From assembly GCF_003434055.1 (NCBI RefSeq), contig NZ_QVEX01000020.1, positions 24,801 to 88,800 of the forward strand: a stretch of 64,000 bases of DNA, given 5' to 3'. Positions 33,319-41,036 of this stretch are shown here, piece after piece. Below the pieces are notes generated by a model. That model was given only the letters and a program-made list of their open reading frames with translations. It was not told where the DNA came from and searched no databases. Numbering within the stretch: position 1 is the first letter of the stretch; each line of letters begins with the position of its first letter. The translations under genes were made by a program, and so were the position numbers. Source of the DNA: Enterocloster aldenensis. GTDB lineage: Bacteria; Bacillota; Clostridia; Lachnospirales; Lachnospiraceae.

Positions 33319-34791
33319 TTGAAAACAAAGTTAAGGGTCCACAACCTGATTTACCAGTACTTTCTGCTGCGCATGCATTTCCAGTATTATCAATATGGCG
33401 ATACCCTGCCTTCCATCGACACCCTCTGCCGTGAATTCAGTGTTTCCGCCCAGACCGTGACCACTGCACTGCAGCGGCTGCGTGAAGAAGGCTACATCGA
33501 CATGCACAACGGGAGACAGACAAAGGTCCTGTTCAGACAGACCGGGGAAGAATATGAGGCTTTTATCCGAGGGTTCTTCTCCGAGCGGCTGGACGCCTCC
33601 TCTGATTTAACCAGGACCACGCAGATGATCTGCCTCCCTCTGATGACCGAAGGATTCATGCGTATGGACCATAGGGACCTGGCATACATTGCCCCCTTTG
33701 CCAAACGGTCCGGCGCCGACGATGTCCTCTACCTGTTCTGTTATGCCCTGCAGAAGCTGGACAACCCCCTGGCCATGAACCTGTTCTGGGAAACCTCCCT
33801 GTTTCTTGGACTGATGTTTGTCAGTGAAAACAAGGAGCCTTCCATGAGGAAAGCCCTGGACATCCAGGGACAGCTGGAAAACATCATATCCCTGTGCAGG
33901 GCAGGGAACCGGGAACAGCTTCATGAAGCGCTTCTCCATTTCCTAAGGGATTCCGTGGAAAAGGCATTCCAATCCATCCGGCGTTCCCTGGACCCGTTCA
34001 CGCAAGCCGGACCGGTTCCTTTTGTCTGGCGTATTTACTGGGAAAGGCCCCAGATCTGTTACGGGCTGACCATGCGGATCCTCCACGGCATATACCTGGG
34101 GGAATACAGGGACATGGAATATCTTCCTTCATATGAAAAGATGTCCAGGAAATATAATGTGTCCGTGAGCACGGTCCGCCGGGCCATCCATATCCTGAAC
34201 CAGACAGGGGCTGCGGTTTCTGTAAATGGCGTGGGGACCCGTATCTTCCCTGCAGGTACGCCCTGCGGCCTTCCCGATTTCCAAAGCCCTGCCATACGCC
34301 GCAACCTGTCCCTTTTTCTGCAGTCCTTTGAAATCATAGCTTTTTCCTGTGAGGAAGCGGTCTGTTCCACCCTTTTGTCGCTTACCCCGGAACAATACTC
34401 ACGGTTAATCCGTGAAATTGAAACATACCGGGAATCAGGCTGCCATGACTTTACCTTATGGCATCTGCTGATCTGCGTTGCTGTCCACAGTCCCCTGTCC
34501 GGTGTACGGGAAATCTATTCCAGGCTGTACGGCCTCTTTCTCTGGGGGTACCCGCTGAAGGCGTCGCTTCCGGACGCTTCCCGGCTGGACCGCACCATCA
34601 GGCAGTTTTCAGAAACCATACTTCTCTGCCTGCAGGATAATAAGCCGGAACAATGCGGCGCTGCCGTGAGGGAAATGATTACCGGGCAGTTCCCTGCCGC
34701 GGAAAGATATCTGCTGTCACACGGGATCACCACTGAGGAGCTGCGCATGTCGCCCTCCATCCGGCTTCTTTTAAACACCCCAATCGGATAA
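33319..34791 (+). CDS. Regulator with two GntR-type winged-helix domains
   Basis: A 490-residue protein. A GntR winged helix at about 1-75 (YGDTLPSIDTLCREFSVSAQ then TVTTALQRLREEGYIDM) is followed by a helical region. A second GntR winged helix lies at about 255-320 (LPSYEKMSRKYNVSVSTVRR then AIHILNQTGAAVSVNGVGT), and a second helical region ends the protein. Usual GntR proteins have one such domain. The start is TTG with GAGGT about 9 nt upstream. A same-size paralogue lies at 58.9-60.3 kb. Here the gene is divergent from a hybrid histidine kinase. Effector and targets are unknown. Confidence 0.85.
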   Translation: MKTKLRVHNLIYQYFLLRMHFQYYQYGDTLPSIDTLCREFSVSAQTVTTALQRLREEGYIDMHNGRQTKVLFRQTGEEYEAFIRGFFSERLDASSDLTRTTQMICLPLMTEGFMRMDHRDLAYIAPFAKRSGADDVLYLFCYALQKLDNPLAMNLFWETSLFLGLMFVSENKEPSMRKALDIQGQLENIISLCRAGNREQLHEALLHFLRDSVEKAFQSIRRSLDPFTQAGPVPFVWRIYWERPQICYGLTMRILHGIYLGEYRDMEYLPSYEKMSRKYNVSVSTVRRAIHILNQTGAAVSVNGVGTRIFPAGTPCGLPDFQSPAIRRNLSLFLQSFEIIAFSCEEAVCSTLLSLTPEQYSRLIREIETYRESGCHDFTLWHLLICVAVHSPLSGVREIYSRLYGLFLWGYPLKASLPDASRLDRTIRQFSETILLCLQDNKPEQCGAAVREMITGQFPAAERYLLSHGITTEELRMSPSIRLLLNTPIG

Positions 34792-34812
34792 GGCCTTGCT
34801 TTTGTCCGCAAA

Positions 34813-34861
34813 ATACCGCCCCTTCCGGATACTTATGTTCCTTATCCGGAAGGGACGGTAT
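34813..34861. terminator. Bidirectional terminator between twin-GntR and the cobalamin-type ABC operon
   Basis: ATACCG plus CCCTTCCGGATA on the left pair with TATCCGGAAGGG plus CGGTAT (34843-34861) on the right, with a single mismatch. It lies between convergent genes. Confidence 0.75.
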
Positions 34862-34872
34862 GTTTCATCCAA

Positions 34873-35967
34873 TCATATGTATTTTTCCTTGTGTTTCCCC
34901 AGCTCTGCCAGACGCCGGTTCTTCTCATTTACCGGACCGAAATCCTCAATACAGCAGATGACCCGCTCACAGGATGCAAGAAGGGCTGCCGCCCGCTCAT
35001 AGGTCCTGTCCTTAATCAGTTCAAACGGTGCTTCCGACACCACCTCCGCGGCCAGGGCCCTGGCAACCGGATAATCAATGTCATTCTCATGAAGGATACC
35101 GGCTGCAAAGGGAATCCCCCTGCGCTGGAGTTTCCGGTAAACCGGTATTCCGCTTCCATTCCCGCCTATGACAAAGACCTCCGGCTTTCCCTTTACCGGC
35201 TCCATCTCAAGACAGCCAAGTTCTGCATGGTAGCTTCCTTTTGAGATTCCATACAGCTGCGTGATATAGGAGGATGTGAAAATCTCTTCCGGCGTCCCCA
35301 AGCGTTCAATGGTGTCCCCATTGACGCATACAATATAGTCCGACAGCTTCTGGGCCAGGTCCAGTTCATGAAGGGACATGAGTACCGCCACCTGTTTTTC
35401 CCGCACCAGATCTTTTAGGATGGTCAGAAGCTCCAGTTTATGCCGTATATCTAAAAAGGAAGTGGGCTCATCCAGCACAATGGCCTCCGGCTCCTGGCAG
35501 ATGGCCCGCGCAAGGAGGATCCGCTGCTTCTGCCCATCGCTTATCTCCATGAAGTCCCGCCCCCCAAGGTCCCCTGCATGGACCAGTTCCATGGCCTCCC
35601 TTACCTTTTCACGGTCCTCCCGGCCCAGGATTCCCAGACGTCCCGTGTAAGGGTAGCGCCCTGTAGCAACCACATCCTCACAGGTCATGAGTTCGGGGCG
35701 TATCCGTTCCGTCATCAGCACTGACATCCGCCTGGCTATCTGTTTTTCCGTCATATCCTTCATGGAGGCACGGTCCAGATACACAGCGCCCCCCAGCAGG
35801 TCAATCTGCCGGATGATGCTTTTCAGTATGGTGGATTTCCCGGCTCCATTGGGTCCAATCAAGGTCACGATCTGGCCGCGCTTTACATGGATTTCAATCT
35901 GGGCAATCAGCGGCATCTTCCCATATCCCACTGTCATGTTTTCCGTAAAAATATAATCCTCTGCCAT
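34873..35967 (-). CDS. FecE/BtuD-type ABC ATPase with C-terminal extension
   Basis: A 364-residue ATPase. The ABC domain (about 1-245) has Walker A LIGPNGAGKSTILKS, signature EISDGQKQRILLARAI (SDGQ replaces SGGQ) and Walker B AIVLDEPTSFLDIRH. Residues about 260-364 form an extra domain (PEVFVIGGNGSGIPVYRKLQ, GILHENDIDYPVARALAAEV) with a nucleotide-binding-like glycine loop; its role is unknown to me. AAGGAGG lies 8 nt before the ATG at 35967. It is the last gene of the B12-riboswitch operon and powers the FecCD-type permease next door for a corrinoid, haem or siderophore-like cargo. Confidence 0.92.
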   Translation of the reverse strand: MAEDYIFTENMTVGYGKMPLIAQIEIHVKRGQIVTLIGPNGAGKSTILKSIIRQIDLLGGAVYLDRASMKDMTEKQIARRMSVLMTERIRPELMTCEDVVATGRYPYTGRLGILGREDREKVREAMELVHAGDLGGRDFMEISDGQKQRILLARAICQEPEAIVLDEPTSFLDIRHKLELLTILKDLVREKQVAVLMSLHELDLAQKLSDYIVCVNGDTIERLGTPEEIFTSSYITQLYGISKGSYHAELGCLEMEPVKGKPEVFVIGGNGSGIPVYRKLQRRGIPFAAGILHENDIDYPVARALAAEVVSEAPFELIKDRTYERAAALLASCERVICCIEDFGPVNEKNRRLAELGKHKEKYI

Positions 35968-35980
35968 GGTTCCTGCCTCC

Positions 35981-37000
35981 TTAGGATGCGCCATTTTTAT
36001 TGCGCACCATCATGTAAATCACAACCGGCGCACCGAAAACAGCGGTGACCGAACTGATGCTAAGCTCAGTGGGCGCAAACACGGTCCTGGCAATCAGGTC
36101 GCAGAACAGGCAGGACACGGCGCCGCCCATAAAACAGCCTGGAATGACCAGGAGCGGCCTGGCCGTGCCCAACATACGTTTCACAATATGGGGCACCGCA
36201 ATGCCCACAAAGGAAATAGGCCCGGCAAAAGCAGTGACGCAGGCGGACAATATGCTGGACAGCAGGATCAGCGCCACGCGGAACCGCAGGATGTTCACGC
36301 CCATGTTCTGGGCGTACACCTCCCCCATCTGATATGCGCCAATCGGTTTTGCCATCCAGAACACCAGGAGGAGCGACACCGCAGTCACGGCCGCCATCAC
36401 CCGGACATTGTCCCAGGACATCCCTGAAAAGCTTCCCATGGACCAGTTGTGGAGATTAACGATATTGGCCTCATCTGCAAATGTAATGATAAAATCAGTC
36501 ACCGCAGAGCAGATATAACTTATCATCACGCCGCAGATGACCAGCATGGACATTTTCTTCACCCGCCCCGAAATCAGGAGGACGAACCCCATGGATATCA
36601 TGGCGCCTGCAAATGCCGCCAGTATCATGCCCCCGGAACTGATGGATATCCCCCTGCCAAGCAAAAGGATCATGACCAGGGATACCACCAGCTTGGCGCC
36701 GGAAGAAATCCCCAGCACAAACGGACCTGCAATGGGGTTTGCAAAAAAAGCCTGCAGCAAAAAGCCTGACACGGACAGCGCCCCTCCCAGTATGACGGCT
36801 GACAGGATGCGGGGAAGGCGGATATCCCACACAATATGGTACGCGGTTCCCTCACCGGTCTGCTTAAGCAGGATCTTTCCTATCTCCCCCGCGGACAGAC
36901 GGACGCTGCCAAAATTAATATTCCAGAAAAACAGCAGGCACATCATGGCTCCCAGAAGCCCGAATGAAATGCAGTACTGCGTGTATGTTCTTTTAGACAT
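35981..37000 (-). CDS. FecCD/BtuC-type ABC permease
   Basis: A 339-residue protein with about nine to ten membrane helices of the FecCD family: DIRLPRILSAVILGGALSVSG, NPIAGPFVLGISSGAKL, and FAGPISFVGIAVPHIVKRML near the C-terminus are diagnostic. This family imports cobalamin, haem or siderophores. AAGGAG lies 8 nt upstream. It follows the binding-protein gene by 12 bp and precedes the ATPase by 13 bp, giving one tight operon. Confidence 0.94.
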   Translation of the reverse strand: MSKRTYTQYCISFGLLGAMMCLLFFWNINFGSVRLSAGEIGKILLKQTGEGTAYHIVWDIRLPRILSAVILGGALSVSGFLLQAFFANPIAGPFVLGISSGAKLVVSLVMILLLGRGISISSGGMILAAFAGAMISMGFVLLISGRVKKMSMLVICGVMISYICSAVTDFIITFADEANIVNLHNWSMGSFSGMSWDNVRVMAAVTAVSLLLVFWMAKPIGAYQMGEVYAQNMGVNILRFRVALILLSSILSACVTAFAGPISFVGIAVPHIVKRMLGTARPLLVIPGCFMGGAVSCLFCDLIARTVFAPTELSISSVTAVFGAPVVIYMMVRNKNGAS

Positions 37001-37012
37001 TGGGACAACTCC

Positions 37013-38272
37013 TTACCGCAGCCGGTACATGTAGGCCATTTCCTCCTGGTCCGGCGCTTCCTCTGTGAGGATCCGGTGGATATCCAGTATCATATCGCCC
37101 AGGCCCATGGTTTCCTGAAACATGCTTTTCTCCGTGCACCACACATTTCCCTGTTTCACAGCCTTAAAGTCAGCCAGGACGCTGCTTTTGTCCAACAGCT
37201 GGTCAAGGGACTCCAGTCCCCCGTCAATGGTGCTGTTATAAATCAAATAATCCGCTTCCTTTGCCGCTGCGTAAAACGATTCCATCTGCATGTTCATGGT
37301 GGACAGCCCATTGCCGTTCCCGTCCAGGTCTCCCGGAACATAGGTCCCGCCGGCCAGTTCAATCATTTTAGCCACATAATCCCCGGACTTCCTCACATTC
37401 ACATATCCGTTGGAAGTGATGTAGAAAAATGCCACTGTCTTTCCCGTGCCATCCTGGTCCAGCACAGGCCTCAGGTTCTCCATCTGTTTCTCAAAGCAGG
37501 CCTCTGCCTGCTCCTCCCTGCCGGTAAGGACCCCATACAGCTTCAGCCACTCCATCCTTCCAAGGGGGTGGCTTTCATAGCTGGAACGCTCCACCAGCAC
37601 GGGTATGCCCAGCTGTTCCAGCTGTTCCTTTACTTCCGGGGAATGGCTGATCATGGTTGACTCGATTGCCAGGTCACATGCTTTTGACAAGATCAGCTCA
37701 TAATCAGGGGCATTGTATTTGCCGGCATAGTACATATCCCCATCTTCCAGGGCCTGCCTTGCTTCCTCAATATACCAGCCCCTGGCGTCCGTGCCGGACA
37801 GGGTAATCTGGTCCATGGCGCCCAGGCTTTTAAACAGGTCCATGGCCGAGGTCGCAACCAGGTAGATGTCCTTAAGGGGACGCCGGATAACCGTCACATC
37901 CTCCGGCAGGCCTTCCGGCTGCTCTGCCTGCTCAGGAACCACCAGGAAACGGCCGCTGTCCCTGATGGTAATCATGGCGCATCCATCATCATAATAATCC
38001 ACGGCAAACTGGTCTGCGTACAGAAGTTCCATGGTGCGTATGACTTCCCGATTCTCCCAGGAATCCTGGGAGGGCTGCTCCTTTGCCGGCTGCGGCCGGG
38101 CTGCCTGCGGCTGCCCTGGCCGGGGCTTATCCGGCTGCTGCCGGACCGTCTGCTCCTTTGCCTGCCGTGGCTGCCCTCCTGTTTCCCTGCCCGGCGCAGC
38201 GCACCCGCCGGCAGCCGCCATCAGAAGGCAGATCATCATAATTGTGGTTAATATTTTTCCTGTTCTCATCAT
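37013..38272 (-). CDS. ABC transporter substrate-binding lipoprotein (FecB/BtuF fold)
   Basis: A 419-residue exported lipoprotein. The signal peptide ends in a lipobox (MAAAGGCAAPG), followed by a Pro/Gln/Lys-rich linker (about 30-70) and a periplasmic-binding fold of the class with a long backbone helix (PEDVTVIRRPLKDIYLVATS, LAIESTMISHSPEVKEQLEQLG, YYAGKYNAPDYELILSKACD). It captures the cargo of the FecCD-type importer. Its start overlaps the preceding lipoprotein gene's stop by four bases (ATGA). B12-riboswitch control suggests a corrinoid or related tetrapyrrole. Confidence 0.92.
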   Translation of the reverse strand: MMRTGKILTTIMMICLLMAAAGGCAAPGRETGGQPRQAKEQTVRQQPDKPRPGQPQAARPQPAKEQPSQDSWENREVIRTMELLYADQFAVDYYDDGCAMITIRDSGRFLVVPEQAEQPEGLPEDVTVIRRPLKDIYLVATSAMDLFKSLGAMDQITLSGTDARGWYIEEARQALEDGDMYYAGKYNAPDYELILSKACDLAIESTMISHSPEVKEQLEQLGIPVLVERSSYESHPLGRMEWLKLYGVLTGREEQAEACFEKQMENLRPVLDQDGTGKTVAFFYITSNGYVNVRKSGDYVAKMIELAGGTYVPGDLDGNGNGLSTMNMQMESFYAAAKEADYLIYNSTIDGGLESLDQLLDKSSVLADFKAVKQGNVWCTEKSMFQETMGLGDMILDIHRILTEEAPDQEEMAYMYRLR

Positions 38273-39189
38273 TGGACCTTTACGATGGTGGCTGAATCAA
38301 ATATCAGCCCATACTCAATCTCATGCGGCTCACTCATAGCGACCGTATCCGCAATAACCGGCATGTTCCTGTCAAATACAGCCACCGGGATCTCAAACGC
38401 AGAATTGCCCTCTGTGCTTATAAGGTCGAACTTCTCACCGTCCACCTTCATATAATCGTAATTGGCGCTGCCCCAGATAATGGTTGCAAAGACTTTTCCG
38501 TCTTCCACCCGCAGGGATGCAGGGGATTCTACGCTGGCCCGTCCCGAACCGCCTGTCAGGACAACCTTGGCCGTATACATTCCGTTTTCCAGGTTCAGGC
38601 TTCCTGCTGTTGTGACATTTTCCTCAGATAAGCAATCCGGCGGTATGGAATCAGAACAGAACACCAGGACGCGGTCATACCATTTTTCTTTCTTTTTACT
38701 GAATGCGCTGCAGTCAATTTCCATATCCAGGGCTTTGACAGGAACTTTAAAAGTATGCGCGCCCCCTGCCGTCTCCACATATGGGATATAATCCGCTTCA
38801 GAAGCCTTCAGGGCCGCCTCTCCGGTTCCCATATACAGCTTCAGATACCCGGTGCCGCCCATGGTCATGACCGCGCTCATGGCGCCGTCCTTTACCGTAA
38901 GTCGGCAGGCGGTTATCTGGAACATGCTGGAGCTGGAGTCCACTTTAATCGGGTATACCCCGTCTTTTATTTGATCGGCGTATATAGGCGTCCGCTTTTT
39001 GGCTTCCCGGTCCGGGTTTCCGGAGATGGCTTTTGCTGTATCTGGGCGGGTTCCGGCTGCCTGTGCTCCGGTTCCGGCTTCCTCTGCCTGCACTCCGGCT
39101 CCGGCATCCTGCGTTCCGCCGGCGCATCCCCCGGCCAGAAGCATCATGGCAATCATGACTGCAGATAATCCTGCTTTTTGAAATTTCAT
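38269..39189 (-). CDS. Lipoprotein with two NEAT-like repeats
   Basis: A 306-residue exported lipoprotein (lipobox LLAGGCAGG) with a low-complexity Ala/Gly/Glu/Thr linker, then two related beta-rich domains. Domain 1 (about 75-185) has DGVYPIKVDSSSSMFQITAC, LTVKDGAMSAVMTM and GYLKLYMG. Domain 2 (about 195-300) repeats NGMYTAKVVLTGGSGRASVE, LRVEDGKVFATIIW and YDYMKVDG. The pattern resembles NEAT / iron-transport-associated domains that bind haem, but the assignment is by eye. The ATG at 39189 has GGTGG 7 nt upstream. It sits between cbiK and the binding protein, so it may pass a tetrapyrrole between them. Confidence 0.75.
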   Translation of the reverse strand: MKFQKAGLSAVMIAMMLLAGGCAGGTQDAGAGVQAEEAGTGAQAAGTRPDTAKAISGNPDREAKKRTPIYADQIKDGVYPIKVDSSSSMFQITACRLTVKDGAMSAVMTMGGTGYLKLYMGTGEAALKASEADYIPYVETAGGAHTFKVPVKALDMEIDCSAFSKKKEKWYDRVLVFCSDSIPPDCLSEENVTTAGSLNLENGMYTAKVVLTGGSGRASVESPASLRVEDGKVFATIIWGSANYDYMKVDGEKFDLISTEGNSAFEIPVAVFDRNMPVIADTVAMSEPHEIEYGLIFDSATIVKVQ

Positions 39190-39258
39190 ATTCATTCCAC
39201 CTTTAAAAGGGCGATCAGCAACATAACCCCGACCGCCCATTCTTCCTGTTTAACCTGA

Positions 39259-40323
39259 TTACTTTGACAGACTGTCCACTGCAGCCTGTGCGTGTTCCAC
39301 AAAAAGCTGCTGGATGGCTTCCATCTCCCCAAGGCCGCGTACAAGGCATGTTACCTCATAACCAGCGCCCTCAAATGCAGTTTTCCATGAATCTTCCTCA
39401 TCCCCTGCCATATCGTTGTTGGCATGGTCGCCTGCCACTATCATTAACGGCTCCAGGACCACCTTCTTATAGCTGCCTTCCTTAACCTTGGCAAGGACAT
39501 CCTCCAGGCTTGGCTCTGCCTCAACTGTTCCTACATAATAATTCTTATATCCTGCATCTGCCAGCATATCCTGCATCTTTGCGTATACATGGTTGGAATC
39601 CGCCTCTGTACCGTGTCCCATAAAGCAGATAGCTGTTTCCCCGTCATCATACCCCACAGTTGCCTCTGTAATAGCCTTCATGACAGCATTGAAATCATCA
39701 TCCGTGGTCAGAAGCGGCTTACCGATTGCCACTTTCTCAAAGGCATCTGAATACTCCGCCACTTCATTTACAAGGTCCGTGTATTCCAGTCCGTCCATTA
39801 AATGGGTCGGCTGAATGACCAGGTTCCTGACGCCATTCTTCTCCGCGCGTTCAAGGGCCTGGCCAACATTGTCAATTGCAACATTGTCCCGTGACTTCAC
39901 ATGGTCAATGATGATCTGGCTGGTAAATCCTCTTCTGACCGAGTAATCCGGGAATGCCTTTTCCATTGCATCCTCAATGGCCCCTACGGTCAGGCGCCTG
40001 TTGTCATTGTAGCTGGTGCCGAAGCTGACTACAAGAAGCTCATCCTCACCAATCCCGTCCTGGTTCCTGGTGTTATCCTTGGAAGCGTCTCCTGTATCAT
40101 AGTTCTCTTCATCCTCTGCTGCCATACTGTCTGCTGTCTCCTCTTCACTGGATTCTTCTGCGGCGGTTCCTGCTGCCATGGATTCTGCAGTGGTCCCTGT
40201 TTCCGTCCCTGTCCCTGCACCGGCCGCCACGGCCTCTGTTTCCTTTCCGCCTGTACACCCTGTCGCGGCTGCTGCTGTAAGGGCTGCTGCTGTTAATAAT
40301 ACTGCCAGTTTCCTGATTTTCAT
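39259..40323 (-). CDS. cbiK: Exported CbiK-type sirohydrochlorin cobaltochelatase lipoprotein
   Basis: A 354-residue protein. The signal peptide and lipobox (LTAAAATGCTGG) are followed by an acidic, low-complexity linker of about 65 residues and a full class II chelatase domain (about 95-350). Key residues visible: ELLVVSFGTSYNDNRRL, His in IQPTHLMDGLEY, His in CFMGHGTEADSNH, and EPLMIVAGDHANNDMAG. CbiK inserts cobalt into sirohydrochlorin, normally in the cytoplasm; exported CbiK is known from Desulfovibrio. AGGAGG lies 8 nt before the ATG. It is the first gene after a B12 riboswitch and leads an importer operon, so a role in handling external tetrapyrroles is likely. Confidence 0.9.
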   Translation of the reverse strand: MKIRKLAVLLTAAALTAAAATGCTGGKETEAVAAGAGTGTETGTTAESMAAGTAAEESSEEETADSMAAEDEENYDTGDASKDNTRNQDGIGEDELLVVSFGTSYNDNRRLTVGAIEDAMEKAFPDYSVRRGFTSQIIIDHVKSRDNVAIDNVGQALERAEKNGVRNLVIQPTHLMDGLEYTDLVNEVAEYSDAFEKVAIGKPLLTTDDDFNAVMKAITEATVGYDDGETAICFMGHGTEADSNHVYAKMQDMLADAGYKNYYVGTVEAEPSLEDVLAKVKEGSYKKVVLEPLMIVAGDHANNDMAGDEEDSWKTAFEGAGYEVTCLVRGLGEMEAIQQLFVEHAQAAVDSLSK

Positions 40324-40482
40324 CTTCTCTTCCTCCTTATTTTAAAACCATATCGGTTCCGGTGCCATCTTAAAACAATGCCCCCATGATGAGACGTCAG
40401 GAGCACGTCCTTTGACGGCAGTCCGGCAAGGTATCAGGAATACGCCAGAAACAGCTGAAGATTTCCCCAGTACGGCAGACAT

Positions 40483-40509
40483 AAAAAAACACAGGGGAGA
40501 TTCCCTGTG
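40483..40509 (-). terminator. Riboswitch-controlled terminator before cbiK
   Basis: On the minus strand CACAGGG pairs with CCCTGTG, followed by seven T's. A second CACAGGG at 40526-40532 could pair with the same arm, and GGGACC (40530-40535) with GGTCCC (40553-40558), so alternative antiterminator structures are available. Confidence 0.75.
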
Positions 40510-40739
40510 CATCTGATTCCATCCTCACAGGGACCCGCATGCCCTGCAGAACGGTCCCTGGGCTGTAAATACATATAACAACACCCTGAAGCAGTTTTCC
40601 GCAAAAGCAGTTATTCACCGTCTGAGTCAGAAATCTGCGGTCACAAACATGCCTGAAGGTTGCATTTCCCCCTATATGCCAATCGCTGGGGAAAGGCTGC
40701 CCAGGCGCGCTTTAAACGCCGTAAACCGGTACGACCAAT

Positions 40740-40950
40740 TACTCGTGGTCTGGAACCATATTCCTGTACCAACAACTGGCAGGTTTCCTGACTTGCCGCT
40801 CAACACCCATAACCGCCTTCCCAACCCGGACCGGATCAGTGGCTGTACATGACAATGGTTATGCGCTCCCGGCTTACAGTGACGAGATCGTACAGGATTC
40901 GCACCTGTTTCCCTATTATCCGGCGCCTGAAGGATCAGACATGTCCCCAT
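40740..40950 (-). ncRNA. Cobalamin (B12) riboswitch
   Basis: On the minus strand this holds the conserved cobalamin aptamer parts in order: GGGAAACAGGTGCGAATCC, then a GATCTCGTCACTGTAAGCC block, and the B12 box AGTCAGGAAACCTGCC (40778-40793). The aptamer ends about 230 nt before a terminator hairpin and 420 nt before cbiK. It should shut off the cbiK-lipoprotein-ABC operon when adenosylcobalamin is plentiful. The exact ends are estimates. Confidence 0.93.
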
Positions 40951-41036
40951 GACAGATCCGCAGACGCCGGCACCAGCTGTTCTAAACTCGATATGCTATA
41001 TCCTACCATCGATTGGCAGAAAAAGCAACTCTGTTC

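Noticed and set aside
40649..40950. Short open frames on both strands in the region before cbiK
   Set aside because: The DNA is the B12 aptamer and its expression platform; the frames have no ribosome site.
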